Shown: positions 23,488-35,044 of the stretch, piece by piece | Layout: each line of letters starts with the position of its first letter | Position numbering within the stretch: the first letter of the stretch is position 1 | NCBI GenBank assembly: GCA_000499405.2 | Contig: HG738137.1 | Span: forward strand, 8,063,573-8,127,572 | DNA length: 64,000 nucleotides | Direction of reading: 5' to 3' | DNA from: Onchocerca volvulus | Taxonomy: Eukaryota; Nematoda; Chromadorea; Rhabditida; Onchocercidae | Translations under genes and position numbers: made by a program | Notes under the pieces: model-generated | What the model saw: only the letters and a program-made list of their open reading frames with translations | The model's database searches: none | What the model was told of the DNA's origin: nothing

Positions 23488-26400
23488 ATGATAATTTTCT
23501 ACTCTATTTTTCTCTTACTGATAGCATTCAAGAATATTGCTTCAATCATAAGCGAAACTAAAAGGTTGGTCAATTATGCATTATCATAATAATAATTACA
23601 ATCGCAATTCATTATCATTGCAAATAAATGGCAGCACATTATGAACATTACATTCATTTATAATCTTATCTTTTAATAATATTATCAAGTCAAAATGACA
23701 AACTATTAATAGTTGTTGACGATTTATATCACAGTAATCATTGCTGCAAAAGAAAATGTTATAGGAATGTTTTATCGACGGACTGGATATGGACAATACA
23801 CTGAAATTCAAACATAATAAAGGGATAATATACTAGTATCGAAGTAGAAAAATAATAGTATTAGAGAAAATAAAAAACAGTAAAGGAAAAACAGTAAGGT
23901 AAATCAAACTGAAGGATTATATGAATTCAGAGGATACTTTATGGCCGATGACATACTAATTACAGTGAAGATATAAGAATGGTTATTAGACCGAAAGATT
24001 TACATATGAATGAGTCCACGATTTTTTATTATTAAAATTAAGCTTGGTAAACACAAACAAAGATAACTGTGTGAACATTTTTGCATTTTACAGCACATCT
24101 AGATTGGGTTTGCAGATATTTGCTAATTTTAACACTATAAAACGGAGAGATTTACGTGTTTTACCACCCTTTAAGCAATCCACATGAGTTCTATTAGCAG
24201 AATGAAGATAAGGAGATAAAGATCATTGTGCCAAAATATGGATAAATGATTTATTTGACTGAGGAATAAGTTTTTATTATACAAAAGCTCAGATTATTCT
24301 ATCATATTTATTTCATAAAATATTTCGATTTTGCTAACAATTATAGTATGATATAAAATTGAAAAATATTTTTTTAAAACTTTAAATCGATTCAAAATCT
24401 GTTTTATTTATTCACAAATAACTCATTTTTTTCAGGACTTATTCTGTTCTACGAATTATTCCGGAAAATGATGAGCAATTAGAATTTTTGTCTACATTAT
24501 ATCTTACTGATGATGAAATGGTACAATTTTGTTTTCATTTGATAACTTAAATGATGGAAAAACTAATCGATTTTAGTTAAGAAAAGTATGAATTCAAAAA
24601 AAAAAAAAAAAAAGAAAACTTGATCAGAAATGAAATATTTAAAATTTTGTCACATTTATAGCAATATAACATAAAATTAAATGAATTAATCCAATTTTTC
24701 ACCATATCTTCAGATTCAGTCAAAAAATGTAAAAGTAATTATCATTTTGCTTTTAATTGAATTTTAGGTAGATTTCTGGAAGCCACCAACAAGAATTAAT
24801 GAAACTGTCGATATTATGGTTAATCCAGGAATAAAAGATGAACTTAATCATTTGTTGGAAATGAAATCAATTTCCTATCACATTGAAGTGGATGATTTTG
24901 AAAAGTAAGCTACCAGAGAGTAATTTTTATAACAGTGATAAGCTTCAAATTTTATTAATATTTTTTGGCTAAACTATTTAATCTAAAGAATTCCAATTCA
25001 TCTAATTTTCTTCTTCATCGATCTATTATATTCAGAAGCATTAATTATAATTTATTACTTTCCCTTTATTAATTTTTTTTCGCAACTTAATATTTTTTAT
25101 AACAAATTTATTGATTATTTAAATTTTTCTTCCGTTTGAATCTAATGATTTTGATTTCATTCATTTCTTCTTTTCAATTTTAGTAAATTATTAAATTACT
25201 ATACCATTAATACGACCGAATTTCGATGCAGATAATGCAATTTTCTTTTTTTTTTTTGAACCATATTTTTTTGGAAATTATTGAATGACTGATGAATTTG
25301 ATAAAAACTATAATTTTTCTTAATTTTAATTTTAATAACAAATAAGTAAATATATAACATATCAAGAAATAACAACAAAATTACTAATAGTAATTATTTA
25401 GATATTTACAAAGTAAACAAGAAATGTTACCATGGAGGAATAAGTCATTTCATAAGGAAAGGCGACTTTGGGATGATAATACCAAAAATTCAAATATTTT
25501 CCTGGGTAAATATCACTCTTTTGATGATATTATTAGTTGGTTGAAAAATCTAGAGAAGCAAAATCCTGACATTGTAACAGTTATTAGTATTGGTACTACA
25601 TACGAAGGAAGGAAAATTTATGGAGTTAAGGTATGATTTGATTCGAGAGCATTAAAATTAAATTATTACTTTACATAATATTAATTTCTTACTAAACTCC
25701 AAAATTCCTAAAATTGATTTTTACTAATATTAATATGTGTATGTGTTTAACATTTGTTACTTATGTCACATAGAAAATGAATTCTAACGATATCTATTAT
25801 TTATTTATTTACTAGCTGGACCCAGCTACGCTCCGCATGGCTAGGTCCAGCTAGTCTATATAAATAGAAATGTCAATGTTCGTTTGTTCAAAAATTTTAA
25901 AGCTCCAAAAATTCTTGAACATACGCCTTATCTATATTAATTCAAAATCTTAAATATCGTAACGTCACTACCTATTGCTTTGAAAATTTGACATAACGTT
26001 GCATTCAAAGAATTGCATGTTTTTATGCACGCGTTGCTGTAGCTCAGTGTGGTTAAGTGGAAAAAAAGAAAGGAGATAGCTTATGTTTCTAGTTTGAGGA
26101 AAAAAACTGATACTTTGTTATTTTTGATTTGTAGTTCGGTTGGATTGGAAATTGATTCTTGCTGTTATGATTCAGCTAGCTTAGCAATAGGTGTGAGGAG
26201 TTTTTTATGTCTTGTGTGAAAGAGATGAATGCTGTTGAGAAAGATTTTATTAATTAATGAAGAGTGATTCTTCGTAGCAAAAAATTATCAGAAAACATCC
26301 AGACAAACTGATCACCGGGTTATTCTTTCCTTTGTCACTGACAGAGAAGAATACTATTCAAGTCAATTGTTTCTTGCTACCATTGCGTCGCTTTGAACTG

Positions 26401-29400
26401 TCGAACTGGAATTTTTGGAACTCCGAACTTTTGCTATTGCTGCGTCGATTTTTGCTGTTTATCTGCAATTGGAGCATTTTGGTCAGAAACATTTTTGTCG
26501 TCACTTTGAAACTCACTTCACCTTTAGAAATACTGACTGATTCAAGCACGACTCCGTCTTCAGCAATCACGCAATTATAATCGCCCTGCATTCCGGTATA
26601 ACCTAGCAACCTAGCTGATGATTATAGTTTGAGCTTGCATTGTAGGGAAGAGGAGTTCTGACTGAGTTGTGATTTGGAATTCTAGAGTCGTAGAGTCGTT
26701 GGATTAGAGATCTTTCTGCTGCTGTGACTTGACTAGGTCAACAATAGCCTTTATTGGGTTTGCACGATATTATAAACAATATCGCAACTTACAACAACAA
26801 ATAATGAGAAAAAAAAAACAATATGCGAGTAATATAAATAATACGAATAGTGGTCCTTTGATGAATGGTTGCTTGTACTTCGTTAAGATTACTTGATATT
26901 TGCTGAGGACGTTTTGCCACTGATGCTGATGTGGGAGAGCTGTCGCTGATGTAGTTCCCTTATTGCTGATGAACTAACGATGAAACACCTGTAGACACTA
27001 AGCCCACTACCAACTTTGACGTACTGATGATAGGAATACTAAAGAGACTGCTGCTGCCGCGAAAGTTCTCTTTTTATATAGTCATCCTTACTAGGGGCTG
27101 AAGTTCATACATTAATCATACAAAAAAGACTGGTATGGATTAAGATTAAAGCATAAGAGACAAGCAATGTTTAAAACATTCAAACAAGGAACAAATCTTT
27201 AGTCCCTACATTATTCGACAATTGACATAATTGCACCATTTGCAATCCTTAAGACAAAAAGCATGATATTAATCCTAATGATACTTCATACATATTTCAC
27301 AATCATTTACAATCCTTAGATAAAGAGCATGATATTATTCTTCATAAAATTCCAGACATTAGCATGTTTTGCAATTATTTAAGACAGCCATTTAGAATTC
27401 CTAAACAAAATACATGAGCCTTTTCAGCAGATTAGATGATGAGAAACAAAAAACAACATTTGGATTATGTCGGCATTTAGGTTTAACGACACACATGTTC
27501 TCATCGGCACTATGACTGAAGTATGCCTTAATTGAAAGGCTCTGAAATTTAATGAGAAACGAAAGGAATATGTTGCACCGCCAGAAAAACTAAACAACCT
27601 CAACTTGAAGAACCACCACAGCCACTAAAAACTTTGCTTGTCGGATATACCACCGAATCAAAGCGTTTCTCATCTAAAATCAGAAAATAAAACTCATGCT
27701 TCCAAATGACGTCGTTCGGTGCAGAAATCGTAATAACATAATTCATGCTAACTTCCAAACTGAAAGAACAAATTTATCATAAAACATGAAGAAATCACAT
27801 TTTGAAATGCCGTCAGTTGTTTCACCAGTATATCATAGATATATTGATATGTATATAGATGTGCATGCAAAAATCGAAACAGAACGTTTGATATTCATCC
27901 ATTTGAATCAGACTAAGCTTCGCTCTGAAGAATGCATTCATTTGTGAGATGCAGTTGTAAATGACTGTAAATACAACTAACATTAGAAAACTAACGATTT
28001 TGTCATCTTCATATGCAGGCAGTCCACGTCATATGCATGAGTACGCTCAAAATGTCGCATATGTCCGCCAATACGGGCGTCCATTAATTACGTTCACATG
28101 CAATCCAACTTGAGATGATAAATTTCTTCTTAATCTCTTACAAAATCTCTTACTTCCCAGGAGTCGCCGATGAATAGACAGACATCACAGCATGTGTTTT
28201 CAGACAAAAGTTGAAATCGCTGATGGATTTCATGGTAAAACATGAAGTATTTGGGTCTGTGCGCTGCTGGGTGTACTCAGTGGAATGGCAAAAAAGAGGA
28301 TTGCCAAATGCATATATACTAATCTGGCTTGATGAAAATTTACTTCAAACATAGTCGACGATGTAATAGGCGCTGAATACCGGATGCCGACGTCGATAAG
28401 GATATGAAGTTGTGACGAAAAATATGATAGATGGATCTTGCGGTACTGAATCCAAAATCACCATGCATGATATACGGAAAATGCTGTAAGCGATATCCTC
28501 GAGCATTAATATCCAACACAATTATATGGGACGAATGGATATCCTTTATGCAGAAGACCAGCAGAAGATGACGGTAAATTAGCAACCACACAAATGCGGA
28601 ATGGTGATATCGAAGTTGATAACCGGCGAGTTATTCCATATTCGCCTTTGCTATTAAAAACATACAAAGCGCACATAAACGTGGAATACTATGACTCCGT
28701 TAATCGATCAAATACATTTGTAAGTACATGAATTAAGGCAGTGAAATGGCAATTTTTGGCGTGAAGAAAGAAGTGATAGGAATGTGGTATTACAATTAGC
28801 TGAAATAAGCATCAATGAGCTGTACGGTGAATTTTTTCTTTACTCATACATGAAACGAAATCCAGCTGCTGTTCATTTGGCTGTACGTCTAGAATATGAA
28901 CAACCCGTTTATTTCACAGCTGCAAATATGCAATAAATAGCTCTGAATCCACCATCTACAACATTAACTGCTTTCTTCACATTATGTCAAAATGACCCAT
29001 TTGTGAAAACATTGCTATATTCGGAAGTGCCTACGTATTACACATGGAATGCGAGTAGAAAATCATTTGAATGACGCGAACGAGGAGAATCAGCTGATGG
29101 ACAACCAGATATATTCAAACAAACTACGATAGGCAGCTTCGATACTACTGTGGAAGCAGATTAAGCGGTTAATTATCGAACAGAATTTTTGAAATTATTC
29201 GATCTGCCAGGGATGCCACCGCACATACTGCAATTGAAAATTGGCATGCTAATTATCATGTTGCAGAATATCAACCAGCCAAAACTTTGCAACAGCATGC
29301 GGCTTGTAGTAAAAAAATTTATAAGCAATGTCGTAAAAGCAACAATCTTGACGGGACCTTTCAAAGATGAAGTTGTCCTTATTCCTCGCATTCCTATTAT

Positions 29401-32400
29401 TCCAACGGATATGCTATTTCAATTTAAGAGATTGCAATTCCCAATTCGATTGGCGTTTGCACTCACCAGCAACAAAGCTCAGGGTCAATCATCAGAATTG
29501 CGCGGGTTAGATCTAGAGATGGATTGCTTCTCAAATGGACAATCACATGTCGCGTGTTCTAGAGTTGACAAACCAGACAATCTCTATATCTACACAGAAT
29601 AACAAAAATATCGTGTATCCACAAGTACTGTGAAATAAATTGCTTGAACGAAATATTCCATTATGCACTATCATGATCTCGACAATTTCTGCGACGCAAC
29701 TACATTCCCCATCAATCGAAAAACAAACGAATTAAATCCCTCACAAAGCAAAAAAAAAAAACGAAAAGCTTAAATTATTCGCTCCATTTATTTAAAAACA
29801 CTAATCTATTCGAATGCAGCGCGGTAGGAAAATTTCAAATCAATCGATAAGGTACTTAAAAAGTTGCAGGAAGTCAATGAAAAAATAGGCGTGGTGAATA
29901 AATTCTATCCGTTCATAAGGGCGCAGTGCGGAGTGAAGTCAAAAATTCAACCCCCTCACTTTTTTTTAGTTGTCACGGACATGAAAAGTGAAAAAAAAGT
30001 GTGTCTATATGAAAAAGAAGGCATTCGAGTACAAGATTTTATCAAAATTTGATACTTATCGATTGAGAACTTGCGAAGTATCGTCCGGAGTAATAGGGAA
30101 CATTTACATTTTTATTTATATAGATTATTTTTTGGTTTTTAAGATTATTAATTACATTATTTAGAGTAACAATTTTTGTTTGCATAAAACAACTAATGCT
30201 TAGCTTATTCACTTTGGCACAAAAAAAAAAAAAAAAAAATTAACAAAAAAAAAATATAGAAATGTAATTTATGGAATGAAATTGTGAAATTTAATTCGAA
30301 TTTTTATAATTTTCTAGCTTGGCACCAAAAATTTCAACTCAAAACCAGTAGTTTGGATTGATGCCGGTATTCATGCGAGAGAATGGGCATCTATTCATAC
30401 CGCATTATATTTTATTAAACAAGTATGTATTTTTTTCATATCTTATTTTTATCGAATGCCAAAACCACCGTATACTTATACGGTACCATATATACCTATG
30501 AATTACTTTACATTACTGCATAGATTTTTCGAACTGAATAACTTGTGTGTTTGCATTGACATTATTCTTACGATTTGTATAGAACTGGTTTTCTTATTTG
30601 TTCAGTGCGTTAATTTAATATGAAATAATTAACTCATCAAAAATGATATTGATTACTATTATTCCATACTAACCATATGCAATAATTTTTTTCATTTGAT
30701 GATAATTCGAAGAATTTGAAAAATTTGGGGAAAAAAAATCTCAAAAAAATATGTGAAAGATGATAGTTAAGTCTGAAATAAAGCAAAAATAATTCGCAGC
30801 AAATTTAAAGTTTTATGCAAATCAATAAAATAGCTGTTTCATTGTCAAAAATTTTTCAGCTAATTAGGGAACATTATTCGAGTCCGAAAATCGAGCAATA
30901 TTTGAAATTGTTAGATATTTACATATTTCCATGTCTGAATCCGGATGGTTATGAATATACACGAACAAAACCACACCATCCATCCGTAAATTTGTTTCTT
31001 TCTATCAAAAAGAGTTAAAATGAAAATTATTACATACTTTTATACATTCTTTTTTTTTTTTGCCAAAATTAATTGCTGAATGAATTCAGTCATTTGATTA
31101 ATAAAATTTGAAATCTGATCGAATTTGATCATTTTAGTGTGATTTTTCAGGTTGTGTTGTTAGAAAAATTAGAATTTACATAGTAAGTCAAACAATAAAC
31201 ATTCAATAATTCAAATAATTAGTTTTTCCTTTTCTTACAAAATTTCATTAATGAATCTACAATTTTATAAACTCCTCGAAAAATCCTTCTAAGCCTACTT
31301 TTAAACTAATAATTAAATTAAGAAAAAGCAGAAGAAAATGAAGTTTAATGAATGTTGTGGGAGAGAAGAAACAGAAGAAATTGATTCTAATTTTAACGGT
31401 TATTTTAAAGATTCGATTGTGGCGTAAAAATCGGCGATCAACGAATTATTATAAGTGGAAAAATGGTAGAAAACAATACTGTGAAGGAGTTGATTTAAAT
31501 CGTAATTTTGATTTCCATTTCGCTGGTAATACTTTCGTAAAATCACATTTTTACATTTATAAGTACATTTACAGTAATTGTTTTCAATTAAAAAATGGAT
31601 ACTGCAATATTGATTATTTTTTCATGCTTAAAATTATGATATATTCAAATATATGTTGGTTTCTTTATTGAAGAAAAAGGTGTCGAAAGATTGCGAATTT
31701 AAAAATTTGGAGTTTAAAATCTTTGAATATAAATTTTCCATGCTATTTGGAGAAAAATTTAGAGAAAATTAATTTACGATTAATAAAAAAAAAGATATAA
31801 AAGAAAATTGAAAAAAGATAAAAAAATTTGTGCATGAATCATAAATAGATGAAAAACAATTAATCGAAAATTTTGCTAGTATTTTAATCGGATATTTCGT
31901 TTTTGTAAATAATTTAAGAGCAATGCAAACTTTGTTTCAACTAAATAATTAAAATAAATAAATACAATTTGAAAGTATTTTCGCTTTAGCTCCGAAAATG
32001 TGGCAAAAAAGATTAAAGTTGCCCAAAAAAATTTAATATTTTTTAAAATTTAATTTCTCTTGAAAAAAAAGATATCATATTAAAATTATTGAAATTCGTA
32101 TGAAATACTGTAGCATAGTATTAAAATCTATCAAAACTCTTGTCCAGCAAAGTTTATTGAATTATCAACATTTGTTGAAAAAAAACTAAACTATTTGGAA
32201 ATAAAAAAATTGCTGAATTTTTCAGCCAAATGCCATATTTATATTATCCAAATTTTTAAAACCATTCCTTATTTTAAATATGATTGTTGACAATTGTTTT
32301 TCTTTTCGAAAAGCTATATAATTTCCTACTAAATTTCCAAAATTATTTACATTATAATAAAACAGTGCGGAATAAATAAATTTGTAATTAATAATAGTTT

Positions 32401-35044
32401 ATTCTAAGATTCTGAAATTCCCCCGCAGTAAAATGTTTAGGGAAAACAGCTTTAGAAAAATTTCATTTTTTCTTTCTTACCTTCAAACTTTTAATATGAT
32501 AATTTATTTATCTAACTTTTGTTATCTCATTTTCAGAAGTTGGTTCTAGTTCTGCAGCATGTTCTCAAATTTATCATGGTAGAAAAGCATTCAGTGAACC
32601 AGAAACACAGCTAATCTTTTTTGTTTTTCAAAATTTGAAACTTTTTATTTCGGTTATAAAATTTATAAATTGTTGAACCCTACTAAAGGAAGTTTTTGTT
32701 ATTTATTATGCTTTAGAATGTATTTAGCATTGAATTTATGCATATTTCTACGTAAAAAACATGTAAAATTAGTAGAAATTAAGCATACGATATTTTAAAA
32801 TTAGCATTGTATTACAATAATTGGAATATTTGTAAAAAGTTATGGGGGAAATTTTTCAAATCATTTTAAAAATTTCTCATTTTTTTTTTCCTTTTTTTTC
32901 ATTGAAATAGATGGAATTATGAGATAATATTAAAATTTATAGTTTTTTATATCTTTAATTATGTGAAATTGTTACTTAAAATAACTTTAAAAAATTTTTG
33001 TAGAGCTATACGTGATGCCATACTAAGGTTACGTAAACGGATGAAAGCATATATGACATTACATACTTATTCGCAACTATGGATTTATCCATTTTCAAAT
33101 AGGCGACGATCATATTCATCTGATATTGATGATTTAGTAAGCACTTAATATTCAGATTTTCAATTGAAAAATACATATGAAAATGAATTAACAATATTAA
33201 TTTCAGAAAGCAGTTGCAAAAAAAGCTGTGGAATCAATAAAAAAATTATACGGGACAAAATATGAATATGGTACCGGACCTGAAGTTATATGTAAATTTT
33301 CATTTAAAAAAAAGAAAGATAAAAAAACTGAAATTACCAATACTTTTGCAATTTAAAATTTAGAATAAAAGCAACATGAATTTAAAATGAAAAGAAAAGA
33401 CAAATGAATATGCAAAATACAAATAAAATGATCAATAAACTTATACTGTTAATAAATAATCGAAAGTGTATGGTAAAAACTATAAACGAAAGAATTAGTA
33501 AGGAAATAATATTGTAGAGTTTCAATGAAAAAATTGAAATAAATAAAACATTATGAAATGCAAAAAAGATTGATATGAATGTGTACATGCTGTTGATAAG
33601 TTATTAATTAGATTAATTCTTTTATTAAAGGAAAAAATTAAAATTACAAATTTGATTGAACTTTGATTTTTAGTTTTTTGCAGATGCATTTTCTGGTGGA
33701 TCGTCTGATTGGGTTAAAGCAACAGCAAAAGTTAAATATTCGTATACAATTGAATTACGTCCTTCAAGATCGTGTCTGTTTTACAATTGCAGTAAATTCC
33801 TATAAAATTAGAACAAAAAATAAATTAAAAAATAAGATTTAAAAAAAATGTAATAAATGCAATATTTTTTGTCCTTAAATTAGAAAATTAAAGACAAAAA
33901 ATATTGCATTTATAACATTTTTTTTTTTTTGTAATGAATTTATAACTCAAAATCGATGTGATTTAAATTTTTATTTAACTTACAGAAATTAGTTTTAAGA
34001 AAAATGAATTAAATTTGATTTGTAGCATTGGATGGTTTTATTTTGAATAAACGAGAACTTATACCACTTGGTAGAGAAACATATGAAGGTATCAAAGTGG
34101 TTATTAATAAGGTAATTGCGGAAGCTAAGGAAAAACATGGTAAGCTCATTTATGATAATAGTTCGCATATTCAAAATAATATCATTTTAATATTTAAACA
34201 ATATTATTCTAATATTTAAATATTGCAAGAAATAAATTTAGTTAAGAGAAGCTAAATGAATGTAATCGATAAATAATCGGATATTAATTAAAAATTAATA
34301 TAGAATAATGCATATTACACAAAAAAATCAGAAGGAACGCATTTTTATCCAATATTTAAATGATCGAAAAATAAATTTGCCTAATAGAGGAATAAGAAAT
34401 GTAATCGATAAATGATCACACATTAGAAAAAAAATGGGGATAAATCAGTAAATTCACTAATATTTATCTAATATTCAAATGATTAGAAAATAAATTTAAC
34501 TAAGAGAAGCTAAATGAATGAAATCAATAAATGATTAACTATTAAATGAGGAAATATGCATATTATGCAATATTATTTTTTTTTTAAAGCAAATTGAAAG
34601 ATATGAAGAACAAAAAAAAAAAAAGATAAGAGCTAAGATTTGAATTTCAAATAGAAAAATTTGGAATACTTGAATACTTCTGTTAATCATTAAAGATTTT
34701 TGCGTGTAAAAACTTTAAGATACTAAATTGAGAAAAAAAAAAGTAAAATATTTTTAAGAAATAGCAACAATATCTAAAAGTCAAATTATATTGTGTGTAA
34801 ATTGATAAAAGTGAGAATTCTATAATATCCAAAAAATCAGAAACCATTATGGAAATACAATGCAAGAAAATATGCCTATTTTGTTAAAATTTGTTTAAAA
34901 AATATAGAAATAAATAAACTTTTTAAAGCATTGTTAAATAATAAGATATCATATGTTTTACTAGTATCATGTAGTATCATGCAATTATTCAATAATAATT
35001 TTTAAAAATTCATGATATTAATTCAAAAATTTGCAGGAATGTAA
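23488..35044 (+). CDS. Secreted zinc carboxypeptidase (M14A), 458 aa
   Basis: Thirteen exons join in phase: 23488-23564, 24436-24520, 24768-24904, 25402-25630, 30318-30422, 30860-30985, 31411-31525, 32537-32609, 33004-33136, 33207-33291, 33684-33773, 34026-34139, 35037-35044. Residues 1-20 are a signal peptide; about 25-120 are an M14 activation propeptide. Zinc ligands: HAREW gives H195 and E198, and LHTYSQ gives H336. Substrate Arg is in DLNRN (R284); LNPDGYEY and SEPETQ are conserved. The catalytic Glu is in YTIELR (E412) and the mobile Tyr is Y389. The enzyme removes C-terminal residues from peptides outside the cell. Intron 8 uses a GC donor. The last exon codes only two residues and is the least certain; otherwise reading into intron 12 adds about 25 residues. 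No ShK domain is visible. Confidence 0.9.
24050..24245 (-). mobile_element. Fragment of solo LTR family A in carboxypeptidase intron 1
   Basis: The stretch around 24,170-24,230 (CAATCCACATGAGTTCT, then TTAGCAGAATGAAGAT and GATCATTGTGC) matches 8,150-8,205 closely. Only the outer part of the LTR is present. Confidence 0.5.
25811..25854 (+). mobile_element. Helitron-like 3' terminus (hairpin plus CTAG)
   Basis: ACTAGCTGGACC and its complement GGTCCAGCTAGT flank a GC-rich centre (AGCTACGCTCCGCATGG). The structure ends in CTAG, followed directly by T and the TC start of the next Helitron. A terminal hairpin and CTRR end are the marks of a Helitron 3' end. No matching upstream body is recognisable. 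Confidence 0.5.
26641..27495 (-). mobile_element. Solo LTR, family A, inserted in the Helitron
   Basis: Read on minus it has a TATA box TATATAAA (27,073-27,080), a polyadenylation signal AATAAA (26,750-26,755) and ends CCCTACA. It splits Helitron text that reads continuously across it: TTATAGTTTGAGC before and ATCGGCACTATGACTGAAG after. Direct repeats of about 65 bp containing GAGCATGATATTA lie in its U3 half. The right boundary is uncertain by about 10 bp. Confidence 0.65.
28010..28800 (+). pseudogene. Helitron Rep (HUH nuclease) remnant
   Basis: Out-of-frame pieces recall the Rep domain: RHMHEYAQN near 28,030, VRQYGRP near 28,060, a TDRHHSMCFQTK-like stretch near 28,190 and KRGLPNAYILIWL at 28,292-28,330. 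The usual HUH pair is replaced by Asn (28,307-28,309) and Tyr (28,313-28,315). Several stops interrupt the region, so it is inactive. Confidence 0.65.
29165..29602 (+). pseudogene. Helitron PIF1-like helicase, C-terminal fragment
   Basis: An open stretch from an in-frame stop near 29,162 to TAA at 29,600. It contains DLPGMPPHILQLKIG, IIMLQNINQPKLCN, the helicase motif V-type LAFALTSNKAQGQS and motif VI-type HVACSRVDKPDNL. Walker A and the central helicase motifs are absent: the text jumps from the end of Rep (about 29,155) to this point, so an internal deletion removed them. Confidence 0.75.
29760..30126 (-). mobile_element. Inverted second Helitron 5' end
   Basis: The reverse complement of 30,100-30,126 reads TCTATATAAATAAAAATG, nearly the same as the 5' start at 25,855. 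Further in, the minus strand carries the Helitron leader also found at 45,962-46,144 (TTTATTCACCACGCC) and at 60,478-60,655. So the intron carries two Helitron 5' ends pointing at each other. Confidence 0.6.
33843..33923. repeat. Long near-perfect hairpin in carboxypeptidase intron 11
   Basis: Arms 33,843-33,878 and 33,888-33,923 pair over 36 bp with two mismatches, around a 9-nt loop (ATTAGAAAA). Core stem text is AATGCAATATTTTTTGTC. It could be a small foldback element or a miRNA-type precursor; nothing here proves expression. Confidence 0.7.
34210..34585. repeat. Three degenerate tandem units of 115-140 bp in carboxypeptidase intron 12
   Basis: Units start near 34,210, 34,349 and 34,469. 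Each has an AATATTTAAATGAT-type start, AATAAATTTA, (A)GAGAAGCTAAATGAAT or a related form, and AATCGATAAATGAT. The third unit resembles the first more than the second. Confidence 0.55.

Larger units (their letters stand above)
25855..29602 (+). mobile_element. Degenerate Helitron in intron 4 of the carboxypeptidase
   Basis: It starts TCTATATAAATAG, a Helitron-type 5' end. Leader sequence follows, then an N-terminal zinc-finger/Helitron-like-N region at about 27,500-27,830, a Rep region at 28,010-28,800 and the C-terminal end of a PIF1-type helicase at 29,165-29,602. Frames are broken by many stops and shifts, and most of the helicase is missing. A solo LTR interrupts it at 26,641-27,495. Same orientation as the host gene. 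Helitrons move by rolling-circle replication; this copy cannot encode its proteins. Confidence 0.75.

Noticed and set aside
29864..30052. Plus-strand open frame at the Helitron end
   Set aside because: It is the antisense of the inverted Helitron leader, which also occurs at 45.96-46.14 kb and 60.5 kb.
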